Shown: positions 34,691 to 48,300, counted from the first letter of the stretch. The stretch: DNA of 64,000 nt from Guadua angustifolia (GCA_036346375.1 CM070515.1:6408423-6472422); one strand, 5' to 3'. The notes: a model not told the origin generated them from the letters alone. Program-made: numbers and translations.

Positions 34691-35224
34691 TTGGCTAACC
34701 AAAGCACCGCCCGAAACAAGTCTTGTGCCGCGCTCTCTCTTGCGTGGTGGCATGGGAATATGGGATGGCTCTCTGCGCGCGTAGGCGTACCGCGTACATG
34801 CGTAGGATGGAAAACCAGCTCGGCTGCTCGGCCAATGGGTTTTTTTTTATTTCGAGACTGAGGGGTGTTTGATCATAGCTATTTCGTTGGAACACAATAG
34901 AATCTAATTTAATTTAAATTTAAACTAAATCTTAAAACCTCTAAAAGAATTACTACTTATCTAAACAGGGTTTAAGAGAGCATTTTATTAGCTTTGAGCA
35001 AGATTATAATCCTTAAATAAAATCTCTTGCATAAAGTTTGGTGACTCAAGATGCCATGAACACCGTTTCAGAGTATGAGAAACCTGTTTTGCAATTACAT
35101 GCAACGTCTACTATTAAAACACAACTTAAACTCAAGAAAGAAACTACTCAGCTCGCTAACATCCGCTAGGACTGACATTGCCTCCGATTTGAAATTGGAT
35201 AGATTTTACCATAGATCCATAAGG

Positions 35225-35458
35225 TAGAGCCTATTTGGTAAAGCTCCAGATCCCAGCTTCACTACCTGAGATCTAAAACTTGTAGGCTAAAATAAAGTGA
35301 ATTAAGTTTATATTTTTGGTTTAAAATATAAACAAGATGATCCATCTAAACACTCTTAATGTACTCAGAGCTCCAGCTCCACAGATCTGTGGAGTTAGGA
35401 ATACCCTCCACTAGATTCACAGATCAGATGGACCTAGAGTCCTACCAAACACACCCTT
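35225..35458. mobile_element. hAT-like MITE, copy 2
   Basis: Ends are AGAGCCTATTTGGTAAAG and (reverse complement of the right end) AAGGGTGTGTTTGGTAGG, imperfect inverted repeats. The interior is near-identical to the copy at 4489-4697. Confidence 0.7.
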
Positions 35459-36341
35459 ATTATCGAGCTCTAGCACTAGACGTTGACAGTTTTGCTGGAT
35501 TGTTATATTGTCACAGCCAGACTCTTGTATCTGACGTCTTGGACCAACTGCTGCGGTGGCTTTTTTACCCTGAGAATATGCGAGAAAGTTGCGCACCATT
35601 GCATACCCTAAACCGCTGCATGTCGCGCTAGCTAGATATATGTCTTCTCTCAGCTCCCCTTGAGAATATAGAGAACTAGGTAGGATTGCACGCTACGCTG
35701 CGCCGTAACCTTTTGATAGAGTGCTATACATATTTGAGGGAAAAAGAAATATTGTACCATGTATATTAATGAAGACCAAAAAGGTTTCTTGTAAAGTGTA
35801 CATGTAGACAATCTATTCCATGATGGGTGAGTATTTGGTATCAAAACTAATCCTATGTCTAAGTTATCCATTTTGATATTGGTCAGCAGGTATTCACTGC
35901 AAAGATCAATATAGTAAATAATTAATTAAAGCTTCTGATGTTATTTATTTCATATGAACAAAGAAAAGTTTACAGTTCACACTACACATTGTAAAAGAAG
36001 CAACAAAAGCAAAAAAAAACTATTAGGAAGTGCATCACAGACCTTACCATTTTAAGGAAGAGCTTGTTCATCAAACAGGCATGGCAACAGTGATATTTCT
36101 AACACCAAAATTTTGATACTTTTTTACTGAAGTTATGTTCTGTGAATTATGATGAGGAAACAACGTAAGGTGTTGAATCCCATTAGTTTCTCTAGCCTTT
36201 AATATATGCGCACGTAGCCCATACATGCACGCTACTATAAGCAAAATGACAAAATCTTGTTCCTGAGAAAATAGAAGCAATTGGACTAAACATGTGCACC
36301 ACTGCAGGAACTGAAGAATAGGAGATCTAGAAAAAAAATAC

Positions 36342-36818
36342 CTTGAAAAGTCCAAGAGGCTCCTGTTGAAAGTCCGAAATTGATCAACGATGAAAAGTCC
36401 AGTAACCCCTTCATGTCATCCGTCTAAAAAGGAAAACTGAGGTAACTCAGCTTCTTACCAAATCAGAACTAATGTAGGTGATCAAGCAATGGAGTAAAAG
36501 AGAATTGTAGCAGTGTTATGAGTTTTGCTATATATGTACCGAGCTGAGAGAAGCAACACTCTCCGTTTGGCTATCCCAACTGATATGCGTGACGTGCTTC
36601 ACGTTTGTTGGATGACCAGTCTCCATCTGATGCTCCTTAACCACTGCAAGCGTGGTGTGTAGAAGGAAGAATAAGCTAGAGCAACGGGCAGCTGAACTCA
36701 ATTCTTAAGCCTGCAACCTTTGTTCAGCGCAATCAAAATTCAGACACGAAAATCATATAACAAAGATCTGAGAGATAACCTTGAAGCTTTTGAAGACCCC
36801 TTCCATCTTGTATGCCAT
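36342..36818 (-). pseudogene. Captured ROP-interactive CRIB motif protein (RIC) fragment
   Basis: Exon 1 (36818-36761) encodes MAYKMEGVFKSFKVISQIF. Exon 2 (36643-36540) encodes VKEHQMETGHPTNVKHVTH followed by ISWD, the CRIB motif that binds active ROP GTPases. Exon 3 (36423-36342) encodes DMKGLLDFSSLINFG...TGASW, like the variable C-terminus of grass RIC proteins. RICs are ROP effectors that control cytoskeleton and polar growth. Phase demands that exon 1 end after TTTG, but the next bases are TTATAT instead of GT, so the donor is lost. The exon order is otherwise native. It lies inside H1, 0.7 kb before its 3' end. Loss of the donor and a missing last exon indicate a pseudogene. Confidence 0.75.
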
Positions 36819-38352
36819 TAGTAGATGCTGTACACAACACAAGCCCTCTGGAAACAAAAACACAAGAAGCAAATGTTACCAATAAATTCCGCCCGAAAGC
36901 TGCCTACATTGTTGAAAGAATATGCACCAACCATATGTCATGATTCGACGTGCGTATACAACAAAAAACAAGTGGTCGATGGGTAAATCAGTAATGTGCA
37001 TACCCCAAGATAAAAGATGTTGCTACCCTTTTTGGTTGTTCAATGGAAAGGCTAGAACTTAGGAGTAAGAAACATTTTCTTTACCTTCCATCCTTTATCT
37101 CTAGTATGGCATTAGCATCCACATGAAGACTGTATTTGTTAAGGCTTATAAAATTGGCAGCACATTTCAGGGAAAAAAGTTGGACATAGGAATGAAATAA
37201 AGAAACGAGTTGTTTATATCATTTATGTTAGTGCATACATTAAAATAATGACAGTATTAGGTTTTTCTTAAAAGTTAAAAGAAACCAAATTGATCAGAAT
37301 GGATTTGTACTGTCTTGTCGCTAGACACTCATACTTTGAATTGTCAGAAAATATTGGTAATAACTACATGCTGCTCTGCTCTTGTTGGCAAAATGCGAAG
37401 CGATAAACAGTATGTAAAAAATATTCAGAAACAATCTAAATTTACAGATGCATTGTTTTGGAGTTCTAGATCACTAATTCTTGCCCTGTATACGAACTGC
37501 TGTCTCACAGACACAACCAAGAATATCAAGAACTGCATTATATTATGTGAGATGCAGCCACGTTGAGGAACATGTCTGAGAATCAGTCAAAGAATCATAT
37601 TTTTGGATGCTCCCAAATCTAAAGAACTGATGAAACATTTTTCTGAGATTGGCTTCTAGACGAACTGATTGAGTATCCGATTGGTTGTTTACATTGTTAG
37701 ACAAAGTTTTAGATCGAACACGGGGAATGTTGAGCAAGATTAGCTCTGTGTTAGTTTTAGATCGCACAAAGCAAGCTGAGATCCTGTAATAGCCGCCACG
37801 CTTGCTTAGCTAGCATTGCTATGTTGAAAATTGTGAAGATCCCTAAACCCCAGATCCCTCGTCCTCTTTGGGCTTAATAAGTTTCCCGATGTAATAATTA
37901 TTTCTCCTTTTTTGGCTCAAGATCTAGCTAGAGCATGGCTTCATAGAGGAGACTGCATTTTTCTAGCTCAAGATAGTTAGCTTCCTTATAACTTAAAAGA
38001 TCATGTAAGGAAAGCTAAAAAGGCTAGAATTTCTATCTTTAGGTGTTCGCAATTTTGTTGATTTAGACCAATCTGCTTGCTAAGAGTAGCTAGTCTATAA
38101 CATAGATGAGAAAACTCTAGTGGAAGCATTGTATTTTTTTAAAAAAAAACTTACAATGCTATTCTATCTATGCTCGTTTAATTTTTGTGTAGCACAAAGC
38201 GATTTACAGAACATAATGAAGTGGGATCCTTATATGTGAGAAAGTAAAATGATTAACTTGATAATAAAGTATATTGAAGAAATTACCTGCCTATGTTCTC
38301 ACCAAGCTATAAACCACGTTTGTCAAATAACGACAATAATCACTCGATCTGG

Positions 38353-38847
38353 CTATGATGGAAAACAGAACAAGAAGTTTGCAGGAGTGAGGAGAGTGTT
38401 CAGCTCTATATAATCGTCACTACTGGCAAGTTTAGAGTATCTGGCTTGGAAAGTGTGGTTAGTAATATCCACATTGTTAGCACAAAAGCCATCAACATTT
38501 GACACACCTCCTAATTCAGCAAGCTCTGATATTTCACTGTAGAGATCACAAGCTTGAGCCTCAACTTCAGATATTTGTGGGAGACCAAAATGCTGCAACA
38601 AAACGTGGAAGATAATTAACCCAGAGAAGAACTTATCAAGTAAGAATTTTTTGTGTAGAAGCATAAAAAATAAGTGATACAAAAGAAACTAAGAAACAAA
38701 CAATATGTAACTACCTCTCCAACAGGACTATCAAGATGAGGAGAATCATTCAGAGACAGTTCCTTCAATACAATGCCATCAATTTTAGGAGGATTGTATA
38801 CATTATTGACCTCATTAGTACGGTTGTTCACAGAAACCACCTCATCT
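38353..38847 (-). pseudogene. Probable NAC transcription factor C-terminal exons, captured
   Basis: Two exons join in phase: 38847-38715 (DEVVSVNNRTNEVNN..., GAGAG|GTAGTT donor) and 38592 down to a stop at 38353 (GTTGCAG acceptor; HFGLPQISEVEAQACDLYSE, then SSDDYIELNTLLTP). The DDYIELNDLL-like motif and acidic, Ser/Asn-rich context resemble the regions after the DNA-binding domain of NAC factors. A further minus-strand ORF at 37767-37543 (SDTQSVRLEANLRK) may be the next piece. The NAC domain itself was not found. The assignment rests on a short motif and could be wrong. It lies within H1. Confidence 0.45.
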
Positions 38848-40833
38848 CTAAAAGAGTTAAAAGACTGCTAAGAAGGCAGTTCCTAGAGAGCACAATCAAC
38901 AGTAACAGTCTAAAACAGATATATCTGTTACAGTAAAAGATAAGATAGATGAGAATGCAACTGTCTCTTTAAATGGTGCATATGCATTTCCCAAAATTAC
39001 ATCGGTAAAATAGATATATTTACTTAAAAAGACAGGCGTAGCTCTCAAGAGGAATATATAATCAAATAGTTGTCAAAGGCAGTCAAAACTAAAAAACACA
39101 ATCTGAAAGCATATTTGGATATGGGAATGGTATACTGCGCGGCTTCAATAGATAAAATAGAGTATTGCAAAGATCACAACCGAATGTCCTCTATAATGTG
39201 ATCCAACTTGTTCATCTTACATGTGTGCCAAGCCATGAAAATGGGATGTACCTTAGCATCTAAAAGGTTTTCCGGTTCGAGTCAGGCTCTCACAAACCAC
39301 ATCGAAGACGACTTGAATAGATGATCAAGAAAAATTCAAATCATCGATAAGATTTATGAAGTGAAGAGAACAAATCAAATCTATGTTAGAAACAAGGAAA
39401 TGCCGAAATATTGATTCGTGAAATATATTGTACAAGTACAAACGTAGATTATGCCTTTGAAGTGCTCTTTTTCGATTCGATTCTTCTTTTGGCCATGACA
39501 GTCGACTTAGTACATGAAAGGTCGGTAGACACACAAAACCAAAATAAGGAAAGGAAAAGTCGATTGGAAACTAAGGACATTTCCAAGCACATCATCGAAG
39601 AAACATACGGAGAAGGAAAAGCACATAAATTGAGCGGTGAGATGATCGATCGAGGTCGAAAGCAAGCGAGATAGCACCTCAAGAAGACGAACAAAGACGC
39701 CGGCACAACTATTCTAAACGCCAAAGGAAGACGAAAAGAAAAGCACACGACCTGCGCTGAAACAACAAAGCATAGGACCAACCATACACCAAATAGCCAC
39801 ACTGGCTGGAGCATAACAGAAACGAATCTATCTGATGGGCACCAGCAGCATTCACAGTAAATACAGCAAGCTACGCATGATAATCCAAAGGGAATAAGGC
39901 TAAATTGGCACAGATAACCGATGCGCATGCTGATATGGCTGCCTGATCCAAGAACGCAAGCATTCACTAAACAATAATCTTATGGCATAGGACCACAGAC
40001 AGGGTAGCACAAAATAGATAGATACGAATAAAAGATCAATGAGCACAACGAAATGGCCATTTATAACGTAATAAAGTAAGCATAAGCACGAGAGAACATC
40101 ACCTTCGGGACACGGCGACGAAGGCCGACCACTCGATTTCCTGAAATCCAGTGTGGAATGATCAGTGTTCTATATAGGGCTAAATATACTGGGGCTTAGT
40201 AATAATGCGACTGTTTGTTTAACAGTTCATTTAAAAAAACACAGCACAGTGCAGTTTGTTTACAGCACATCGCAAAATGGTCGATAGACTAAACAGATAT
40301 ACACTACAGGCAAAAAAAAAAAGAGCGCGGTGCAACATACGCATTTAAATAGAGTGAACAGATAGAAAACACAAAAGATATGACAGTTCTATTTTGTTAA
40401 ACAGGAATAGGGTAGCAAAAGTAAACCGTAGAGTGGTCTAACAGTGAGATTAATAGCCTGAAGATACGCATAACAAGTCTGAAGGATAGGCTATTGTATA
40501 AACAGCCAAAAGGAAGTAGTATGAGCTGTTATGTGCGCTTATAAGCATAAGACTATCGTGTTATAACGACCAAAAGCAAGTCATAGATATAGGTTGGCAT
40601 ATGTAACTCTGGAACATAGGGAAACGCTTACGCTGTGATGGCCGACTTTGTCAGTACGGAAATGGCGAGAGTATTGTTTGTTAAGTAACATTGGCAACCA
40701 CTTTTCGGTAGCATTCCGGCGGTTCACTACCTGCAAAAAGGTAGTTGTTTTGGCTTAGCTATTATAGGAATTGACAGAGATCAGTATAGAGAATCAGGAG
40801 GATAGAAATGTATAGGAAATGCCTGATATGTCT

Positions 40834-40911
40834 TTAATCAGTTCCACTGGTCGGAAATAATCTCCTCTTTGTCGATTGCTTTCCTTCCATATGTTCAGCA
40901 GTGCTAGAGAT
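40834..40911 (-). pseudogene. RPA-like C-terminus remnant in H1
   Basis: A short frame reads STAEHMEGKQSTKRRLFPTS and ends GTD then TAA. It matches the frame at 53925-53849 in H3 (HMEGKQLVKRRLFPPTGID, TAA) and the ~500 bp of flanking sequence also aligns. The rest of the RPA-like gene is not recognisable in H1. Confidence 0.55.
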
Positions 40912-40954
40912 AGCGAAAGAGTATACATGTAGTTTCTAGGCAAACAGATTCACT

Positions 40955-41026
40955 GAACACTACGCAGTGTACATACAGTGGCAAACATAGGAACACTACG
41001 CAGTGTGCATACAGTGGCAAACACAG
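40955..41026. repeat. 36-bp tandem repeat (x2) with hairpin
   Basis: Two copies of GAACACTACGCAGTGTRCAT... start at 40955 and 40991. ACACTACGCAGTGT can fold into a 5-bp stem. Part of H1. Confidence 0.8.
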
Positions 41027-41167
41027 CAAAGAATGCACACCTAGTCTCTAGGCAAACACCGAAAAGATAACATAAGGAGAATATCAATATACCTTCAGAT
41101 CACAGCAACGAACACTGGGCTCTGGGTGATAGTAAATATCTGAACCCGGCCAGGGAAAAATAGTCGA

Positions 41168-41415
41168 TTGCACAAAAACAATAAGACCATCAATAAATAC
41201 TGAAGTGAGTCTCAGAGAATCCCAAACAAAAATAGATACATGGTAAACTAATATAATGAATAACAGAGAAAATGTCGAATATTACTCTGGGTTGCACAAA
41301 AACAATAGGACCGTCAATAAATACAGTAGCGAGGCTGTAGAATCCCAAACAAAAACAGATGCAGGGCAAACTAATATAATGAATAATAGAGAAAGTGTCG
41401 AATATTACTCTGGAT
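41168..41415. repeat. 124-bp tandem duplication in H1
   Basis: TTGCACAAAAACAATARGACC begins copies at 41168 and 41292; both run through AACTAATATAATGAATAA and GTCGAATATTACTCTGG. Divergence of roughly a tenth suggests an old event. At 41817-41905 a shorter motif, GGGCACTCCGCAGACCA, occurs three times, and at 42263-42358 a ~50 bp unit with GGAAGCAATCAGT occurs twice. Confidence 0.8.
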
Positions 41416-42499
41416 TGACGGTAACGGATGCCAAGGTCGTGACGTACGCCCGTGGATGGCCAAACGAAGGACAGTAGTCTGCATAGAAAGGATGGAATCA
41501 ATGAGCAACGCATAAGGTACTACTCGCTCACATCTAAAAAACCGATAAGAAGAATAAAGAAGTGATTAGACAATAGCACAACAGAGAAAGCACAAAAGTT
41601 TTGGCATGGAAGCAACTGAAGAGGATGGGCTATAAGGCCGACGACCGGACGACGCAGGCGAACGAAGCACAACAGGAAGGGTGCACCACAGACGGGCAAC
41701 AAAATCAAAGACCGCAATTGTTCCTACACACATGAAATTGCCAGCACAGGTAAAACAACGATGAAAGAAGAGAAAGGCAAAGACAAGCCAAACCGGAAGT
41801 ACGGACGGCAAGGCAGGGGGGCACTCCGCAGACCATCAACAACAAATCATGGGGGCACTCCGCAGACCAACCAACTATCAGGGCACTCCGTAGACCAACA
41901 ACAACAGTAATGAACGGAACCATCCCTACGCATAACAAAGCGGTAAAGACCATGAGGAACCCAGAACGAATGATAACCCAATCGCAAAAAAACAAACGGA
42001 AGCAATCAGCGAACAGTCTTGTCTTCCAACCGACGCGAAATATTGCAGTTCTTGAGACCCCAGCTCCTGATCGAGACAACACGAACGCACCCAGCGCTCG
42101 CTAACCCCTACGAAAAACCATCTAAAGTAACATGAATAAAAAGAACCGAACGAACAGAACCGGGCACAATCGATCGTCTAAGTCGGAATGAGCAGCCAGG
42201 GAAAAAACCAATAAGAGAACAGGAGGAACCCAGAACGAATGATTGCCCAACCGTAAAGTGCCAAAGGAAGCAATCAGTGAATAACAAAAAATGAGCAAAA
42301 CAACAAAGCCGAAGGAAGCAATCAGTCAATAACAAAAAATGAGCAAAACAACAAAAACTAAAGGAATCGAAGTATCAGAACCAAGCGCAATCTAATCTAT
42401 TATTTAAGCCGGAATGGAGAACACAATCTAAGCCAGACGCAGAATAATCCAAGATCCAACAGGGAAAAATCGCAGCAGTATTCTGTCCTATATCAGGCT

Positions 42500-43050
42500 A
42501 CTCCCCATTCCCCATTGGGGCCTAATCCCTATGGGTGAAACCAGTATGGACTGCAATCAGGAGAGCTGACCGTCGAGCGAAACCAGGAAACGGCGCGATT
42601 AGGAGCGAACGAAGAAACAAGAAGAACCCAGAAGAAACGCGGTAGAGGAATAGGCGGCCGAAGCTTGCTCTCAACCAGTGCCGAGGCGATATACACCGAG
42701 AAGCAAAGCACGCAGTAAGCTCCTCGGGACAGGGACCGCGCGCGGAGCGCGCGAGGCTCACGAACGGCCAACGGATGGCCAACACGCAGCGCAATGGCAA
42801 TAAATGAGCATAGAAGCACACGGAACGAGCAAAACGCGAAACGGTCGCGCATTACCAGCCGTCGGCCTCCCAATGGGCGCGAAACACCACAGCCTCCAAG
42901 CCCCGACGGGAACAGTGTGGCCACGGCACGAGCAAAGCGCGAAACGGCGATGCATTATCAACCGTCGCTCTCTCAATCGACACGGGAAAAACGTATCCCG
43001 ATCGAGACTCAGATGCGCCGCTTTCGGGCGATCGGCAATCCTTAGCTCTT
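42500..43050 (-). promoter_or_regulatory. GC-rich 5' leader region of H1, shared with H3
   Basis: The first ~550 bp of H1 is GC-rich and shares diagnostic words with the same region of H3 (58600-59100): GCGCAATRGC, GCGAAACG, and GCATTATCAACCGTCG. Conservation at the start of two family members suggests a promoter/leader for Helitron transcripts. Open frames here are compositional. Confidence 0.4.
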
Positions 43051-44928
43051 TAATATATACTAGATAGTTTTTGCGCTTCTACGCTGCATGCGATATGAAT
43101 ATAGGGCGGTGGTGTTTGTGCATACGTAGGTATGAGTGAGCGAAGAATCTGGTGCTAAGCGAAGAACTTCGGCGTTATAGGAATGAGTTAGTTTCGTTTC
43201 ACAAATAATCAGTTATGGAATGTGTAGTAAAAAGAAATGCTTTAGAAGGAACGTCATTTACGATTGTTGAAGAATACTACGTATAAGAATAAAATAGTTA
43301 GATTTGATTAGATGAAATCGACGATTTGTCAATGTAGAAGAATAGAACAAAAGATATAGGTGAAAGCAGATCTTGATTATCTCGTCAATAGATTGGAAAA
43401 CAAATAAAAAGTTCTCTGAAATTCTGGTCGAGCTAAGCAAAATCAAGCGAAGGAGAGTTCTAGTCTTGTTTCAAGAACCATGATTTATGGAATGCACAAG
43501 ACAATGGAACATATGATCTAGAAGGAAGCTATTTCTTACTATCCCGAATACATTGCATAAGAATGGAATGGTAGGATTTGGTCGAGATCGGATGTATGAT
43601 CTGTTGATGTAGAAGAATAGAACAAAAGCATGGATGAAATAGCGTTAATTATTTTCTGAGTAAATAGATCGAGAAAGAAATAAAGAGTTTTGTGAAATTC
43701 TGGTCTAGGCTAAGGAAAATGAACCGCGAGTTTCAAAAGCGTCTTTGAGTAAACGTTTTTTGCGTAAATTCTCAAAATATGAGTTTCAAATACTGAAATA
43801 TAGCATGAGATGTAATATAATTTCTTAGTTCGAGCAGGCCATGAGATAATCAATAAGTATAATCAAACACATGGGTAAAGTGTAACCAAGCACATGGATA
43901 AGTAAGAGTGCGTTAAGTATTGATGAGGTACTATATTGGTGCAATATGATATAGCAAAAGTAAACCGATAACAAAAGGACGGTGACTCTTGATACGATTA
44001 GCTAAAAGGATAACACGACTAGTGGAGACTAATATTATAAAGACCGAAATGTGGCAAAAGATGAGAGGTATAGGTATATACATCATTTAAGTTACGTGCA
44101 ATTGGATACGAACTTATATAACCGTAGTGGGAAATACATGTAGTATAGACTTTGTTGCCGATGAAGACAAAATGGGATCGGCGAGCTTGAAACTTAGGTC
44201 TGTGATGGGTAGAGAATATTTGGATCTTATGTGATGAAAGATAATAAATAAGAATGGAACTAATAAGGAAAAAACTTTTATGAGTCTACCTGTTTCCACC
44301 GTGAGTCGTGTTTTATTCTCAAATAGTTTTCTCTTAGCAGTGGTTTTTCTGTCATAATGGTGAGATCATATATGCAAATAAGAAGACTATTTCAATACTT
44401 TATCGAGATGAGTATAGAAACCGTGCACGATGAATATCAAGAGGAACATAACTCTATATGGTCTTGGGTAGCGGTGAGATCTGGATCGGTTGTCTTGAAT
44501 GATCTCTTGAGCAAAGATTGTGTGGTAGATAATATCAGTAAGCAATAGAAGTCGGCTCAAATAATACTAACACCGTGGGTGGTTAATAAGAGGTCGGGCG
44601 TGTAGCGATTTACAGGGCGATGGCGGTGTTCCTTGAGATGAACCAAAGAGTGCCTTCAACATTTTTCTCGAAATTATAGGTATATATATTACGATAAGGA
44701 GAAGTTCTGAGATATAAATAAGTGAAGGCTATTACGTATCATGCATAGATTCTATCATAGATAATGTGATCGGTGAAAATCTAAGACGTGATGAGTGTTT
44801 GGTACGTGAATAACACAATAGCTTTTTTGGTTGTATGTTAGCAAGCTCTGGCGGATAGAATACATACTGAATCTGGTATAAACAACATGAAGGTAGAAAG
44901 ATACAAATAACATAAACATTCTAAAGAA

Positions 44929-44930
<2 letters not shown>

Positions 44931-44961
<31 letters not shown>

Positions 44962-45323
44962 AAACCTTTTCCGACTCAGGAGTACATACTCCCACCTCTA
45001 ATATACCACTTAAAAAATACTTTATACTCTTTTATCACTTCGATATACTTCAATAATAATTCTAAGATACTCCAATACAATATGATTGAAAAAACTTCAT
45101 CATATCCTTTATTTTTTGCTACATACCTTTTTCCATATGTAAAAAGAATATGTAAACAAATTATGCTATAAATGGTGGATTTTAATGAAATTTTTCGTGG
45201 AACTCACTTTGGAGTATCTTATTATCAAGATAGAGTATACTCAAAAGGAGAAAGAGGTATAACAACATCATTTAAACGGTATATTAGAGGTGGAGTACAT
45301 ACACCCAAGAGTATGGAATCATT

Positions 45324-45370
<47 letters not shown>
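44931..45370. mobile_element. Micron-like MITE flanked by (TA)n
   Basis: A 368 bp element (44959-45326) has imperfect inverted ends sharing CCACCTCTAATATACC on the left and its complement (GGTATATTAGAGGTGG) on the right. It is flanked on both sides by (TA)n runs (44931-44958 and 45327-45370). Rice Micron elements are known for insertion into (TA)n microsatellites, which fits exactly. It was inserted in H2. Confidence 0.75.
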
Positions 45371-45373
<3 letters not shown>

Positions 45374-48300
45374 CAAGATGCAGATCAAGAAATAAAGCGA
45401 AGGAATAAGCGTAAACCTTGAGAGATTCAGGAACGTCTTGAGCTATATTAGTTAAGAGAGTTGGAGCTGGTGCTATAGGTTCATGGGTAGGGAAAAACTT
45501 ACTTTTCTCAGAGGCAGAGGTTCATGCTATAGTCTGTATGTCTATATGATTATCCATTCTACATCAGATATGATGATCCATTCTACATCAGTCTGATGTA
45601 TGTCTGATGCAAAGAATTTATAATATTCACGGACAAACAATAGATCAACCGATTATAGCTATTCTTTACGGAGAGGAAGTCGCATGGATAGATTACGGTT
45701 GCATAAAAGATAAGCCTAGCAGTGGGCGGGCGATGAGCATAACAGGGGCATCGCATAGTAAACCAGACGGCATACAACATAGCAAAAGGGTGATGGTTCA
45801 TGATGATTGATGGCTAAACAAAAGCAGCTATATGTATACATGCATTCATGTCACAAACAATGTCTATTGTCTTGAGTATCGTGCATGACGTACAAAAACT
45901 TATTAGGAGAGCGTAAATGCCGTATGGCAGTCAATAGCATGACCAAGATACATGCTATATTCATAGTAGAAGACACAATTGCATATGATTAGTACAAGCA
46001 ATAAAAGAAGAAACCAAGAAGCCAAAATTTATCTTTGAAGAAGAGCAATCAATAATGGTGACCCAATAGGCGACGGTGATCCTACATACGTAAGCTTTCC
46101 CAAAACTTGTAAAGCGTCAATCTCAAATTTAAGGCCATGAATCCTATCGTTGTATCTCCATCCTCACGTGCCTTTCCGTCGAACAATGCTAATAACGAAG
46201 ATTGCGGACAATGAAAAGAAAATAAGCACTTCAAATTGCGAAAGGCTTACACAATAGTCCTCTGTAGTGTAGAGCGAGGGTCGCCCATTAGTTGCTAGAG
46301 CAAAGTAGAAACACGCAATAGAGAAATGTGTATAGGTGGTGCGAGACAATCTTAACTAAATTATAAAAGGAACACGTAAGAATATTTGCTCTCATTTTCT
46401 CAACCCATAGGATCTAAAGGATACAACCAAATATCCATGGCTAGATAGCATTATAAAAGCTACAAACAACTCCATGTTTTTGAGCAATAGAATCTTATTA
46501 CTATTATTGATTAATCAAATACCACTGACTTCTACACCAAAAAGTCAAACTTTGGGATCGATGTTGCATCGGCATGCACTTAGAAACCAAGAAAACGCAA
46601 TCGACAAAGAATAGATATATGTGTATACTTTGATTATGAGCACGAAATAGAACTATTCAAGAAATCTTACGTTATACACAAACATTATCGATGGAGTTCT
46701 CTTATAGAACATGTATCCTTTGTCACTCTTTGTTTGCATCCCCGAAAGAAACACTGCATGTAACCATGAAGATAAATAAATAAATCTATGGTAGCCAAGG
46801 CGGGATTGCAAGTGGGGAACCATTTAAATAGGCAATGGTTGTTGCAAGCGGAGAACTTTAAATCATGGAATGCACAGATGGTTGAATGAGTAACTACTAT
46901 AGTAGTTTCTACAATTGTACAAAAAGGAATAGAGGCATGATCCACAAGGAGAAAGACAGAACATAAAGGCTCATCTTCACTAATTCAAGAGAGCGGTGTG
47001 AAATGTAGCCTATACCGGTCATAAGCCATGAAAACAACATAAAAAAGTGAGACAAAACTAACCATATCGAACACAAACAAACACCACTTGTTGTTGCAAG
47101 AGGTAACCTGTTCCATATAGAACAATGCATGCTTTCGCCATGACAAGATTAAGATTTGGGGTTATGTTTGGAACCCATTGTTAGAGCATTATGACGACCA
47201 CAATAATTAATCGGTGAACTAACTCAACTACCTAAAACCGCTAGTGCATGCTAGAGGATCTTTACACGATTAAGCTATAACCTTAGAAATGCCGAGATCA
47301 TAGTCTAATGGAGCTTAGCGACCAAGAAACTTCTTTGTATGTAAAATAAAATATTCCTCTGAGATAGATAGTCTGTTCTTTTTATTTTAAGGAGGTAGAA
47401 ATGTGAAGTAGGGGAATGATGTTTAGTTCGAACTCCAGATACACAAACTTGAGCTGCAGACAAAATACCGGCCAAACATAGCAAATTCATGACATCTTAA
47501 CCACCTCTTGACTGAATAAAAGCAGGTTTGTGGATGCAACTCACACAGGAACAGGAAAAATGGGCACTTCTGGTTTCCATTTCTCCATTCCTAAAGATAT
47601 CACGAGAGGATATGTAACATGAGCTAACAAACAAAGAAAGCCAACACAAACTCATATTTAAACATCCGAAAAGAATATCTCTTGGTAAAACGCAGATGAT
47701 ACCTTATATATGCATTAACATGGAACATACGACGCATGTCTAGTTCTCTATTTTGCCATAGCTAAACAGATCATTGGACTCCTTTGTTTCTGGAATACCG
47801 CTTCCTTTCTATCGTCTTTGCAACAATTGTAAATAACCGATAAAAGGAAAGGAGTAAATCCCACCAAGCAATCGAGTGGGTCGTGAAAAACAATATCGGT
47901 TCCTCATGCATGAACTAAGCGATGCCAAAGCTACATCCTCCGAACGCAATGCATTCTTCTTAAAGTTCATTCATTTAGCAATTAGACCAAAACTGTTAGG
48001 AAAATAGGCAAATTACTGCATGGTCAACATTACCCAAGCGTAAGTAAAGGCCATCTGAAATTGTTTTATTCAGGTCAACATTACCTAGCGTAAAATAGAT
48101 AGGTACAAATAAAAGATTGATGCGCACAACGAAATGACCACGACTATTTAGTCTAACACAGGAAAGTGTTAACATACAACGTGTAGCTTGCATCTCCCTT
48201 GTGCTCGAAGCTGTGAATATTTTATGAGAGATGTTTTAGATTTAGATCAAGCAATATATATTCAGCAAACATTTGAGCAGGGTTTGATTTAGGGTGAATT

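Larger units (their letters stand above)
35676..43057 (-). mobile_element. Helitron H1 (7.4 kb) with captured gene fragments
   Basis: The 3' end, read on the minus strand, is a GC hairpin region (GGCGCAGCGTAGCGTGC) then ATCCTACCTAG at 35676, followed by host T. It matches the 3' end of H3 at 52775. The 5' end near 43057 reads TATATTAAAGAGCTAAGG, one base off the TC start seen in H2. Inside, from 5' to 3', are a GC-rich leader shared with H3 (43.05-42.5 kb), tandem repeats, an RPA-like C-terminus (40.9 kb), a NAC-like fragment (38.8 kb) and a RIC fragment (36.8-36.3 kb). No Rep/helicase domain is visible. Confidence 0.7.

Noticed and set aside
36071..36355. 94-codon minus-strand ORF as an additional RIC exon
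   Set aside because: It overlaps the end of exon 3 only by reading through its GTATTT donor; the sequence beyond does not resemble RIC proteins.
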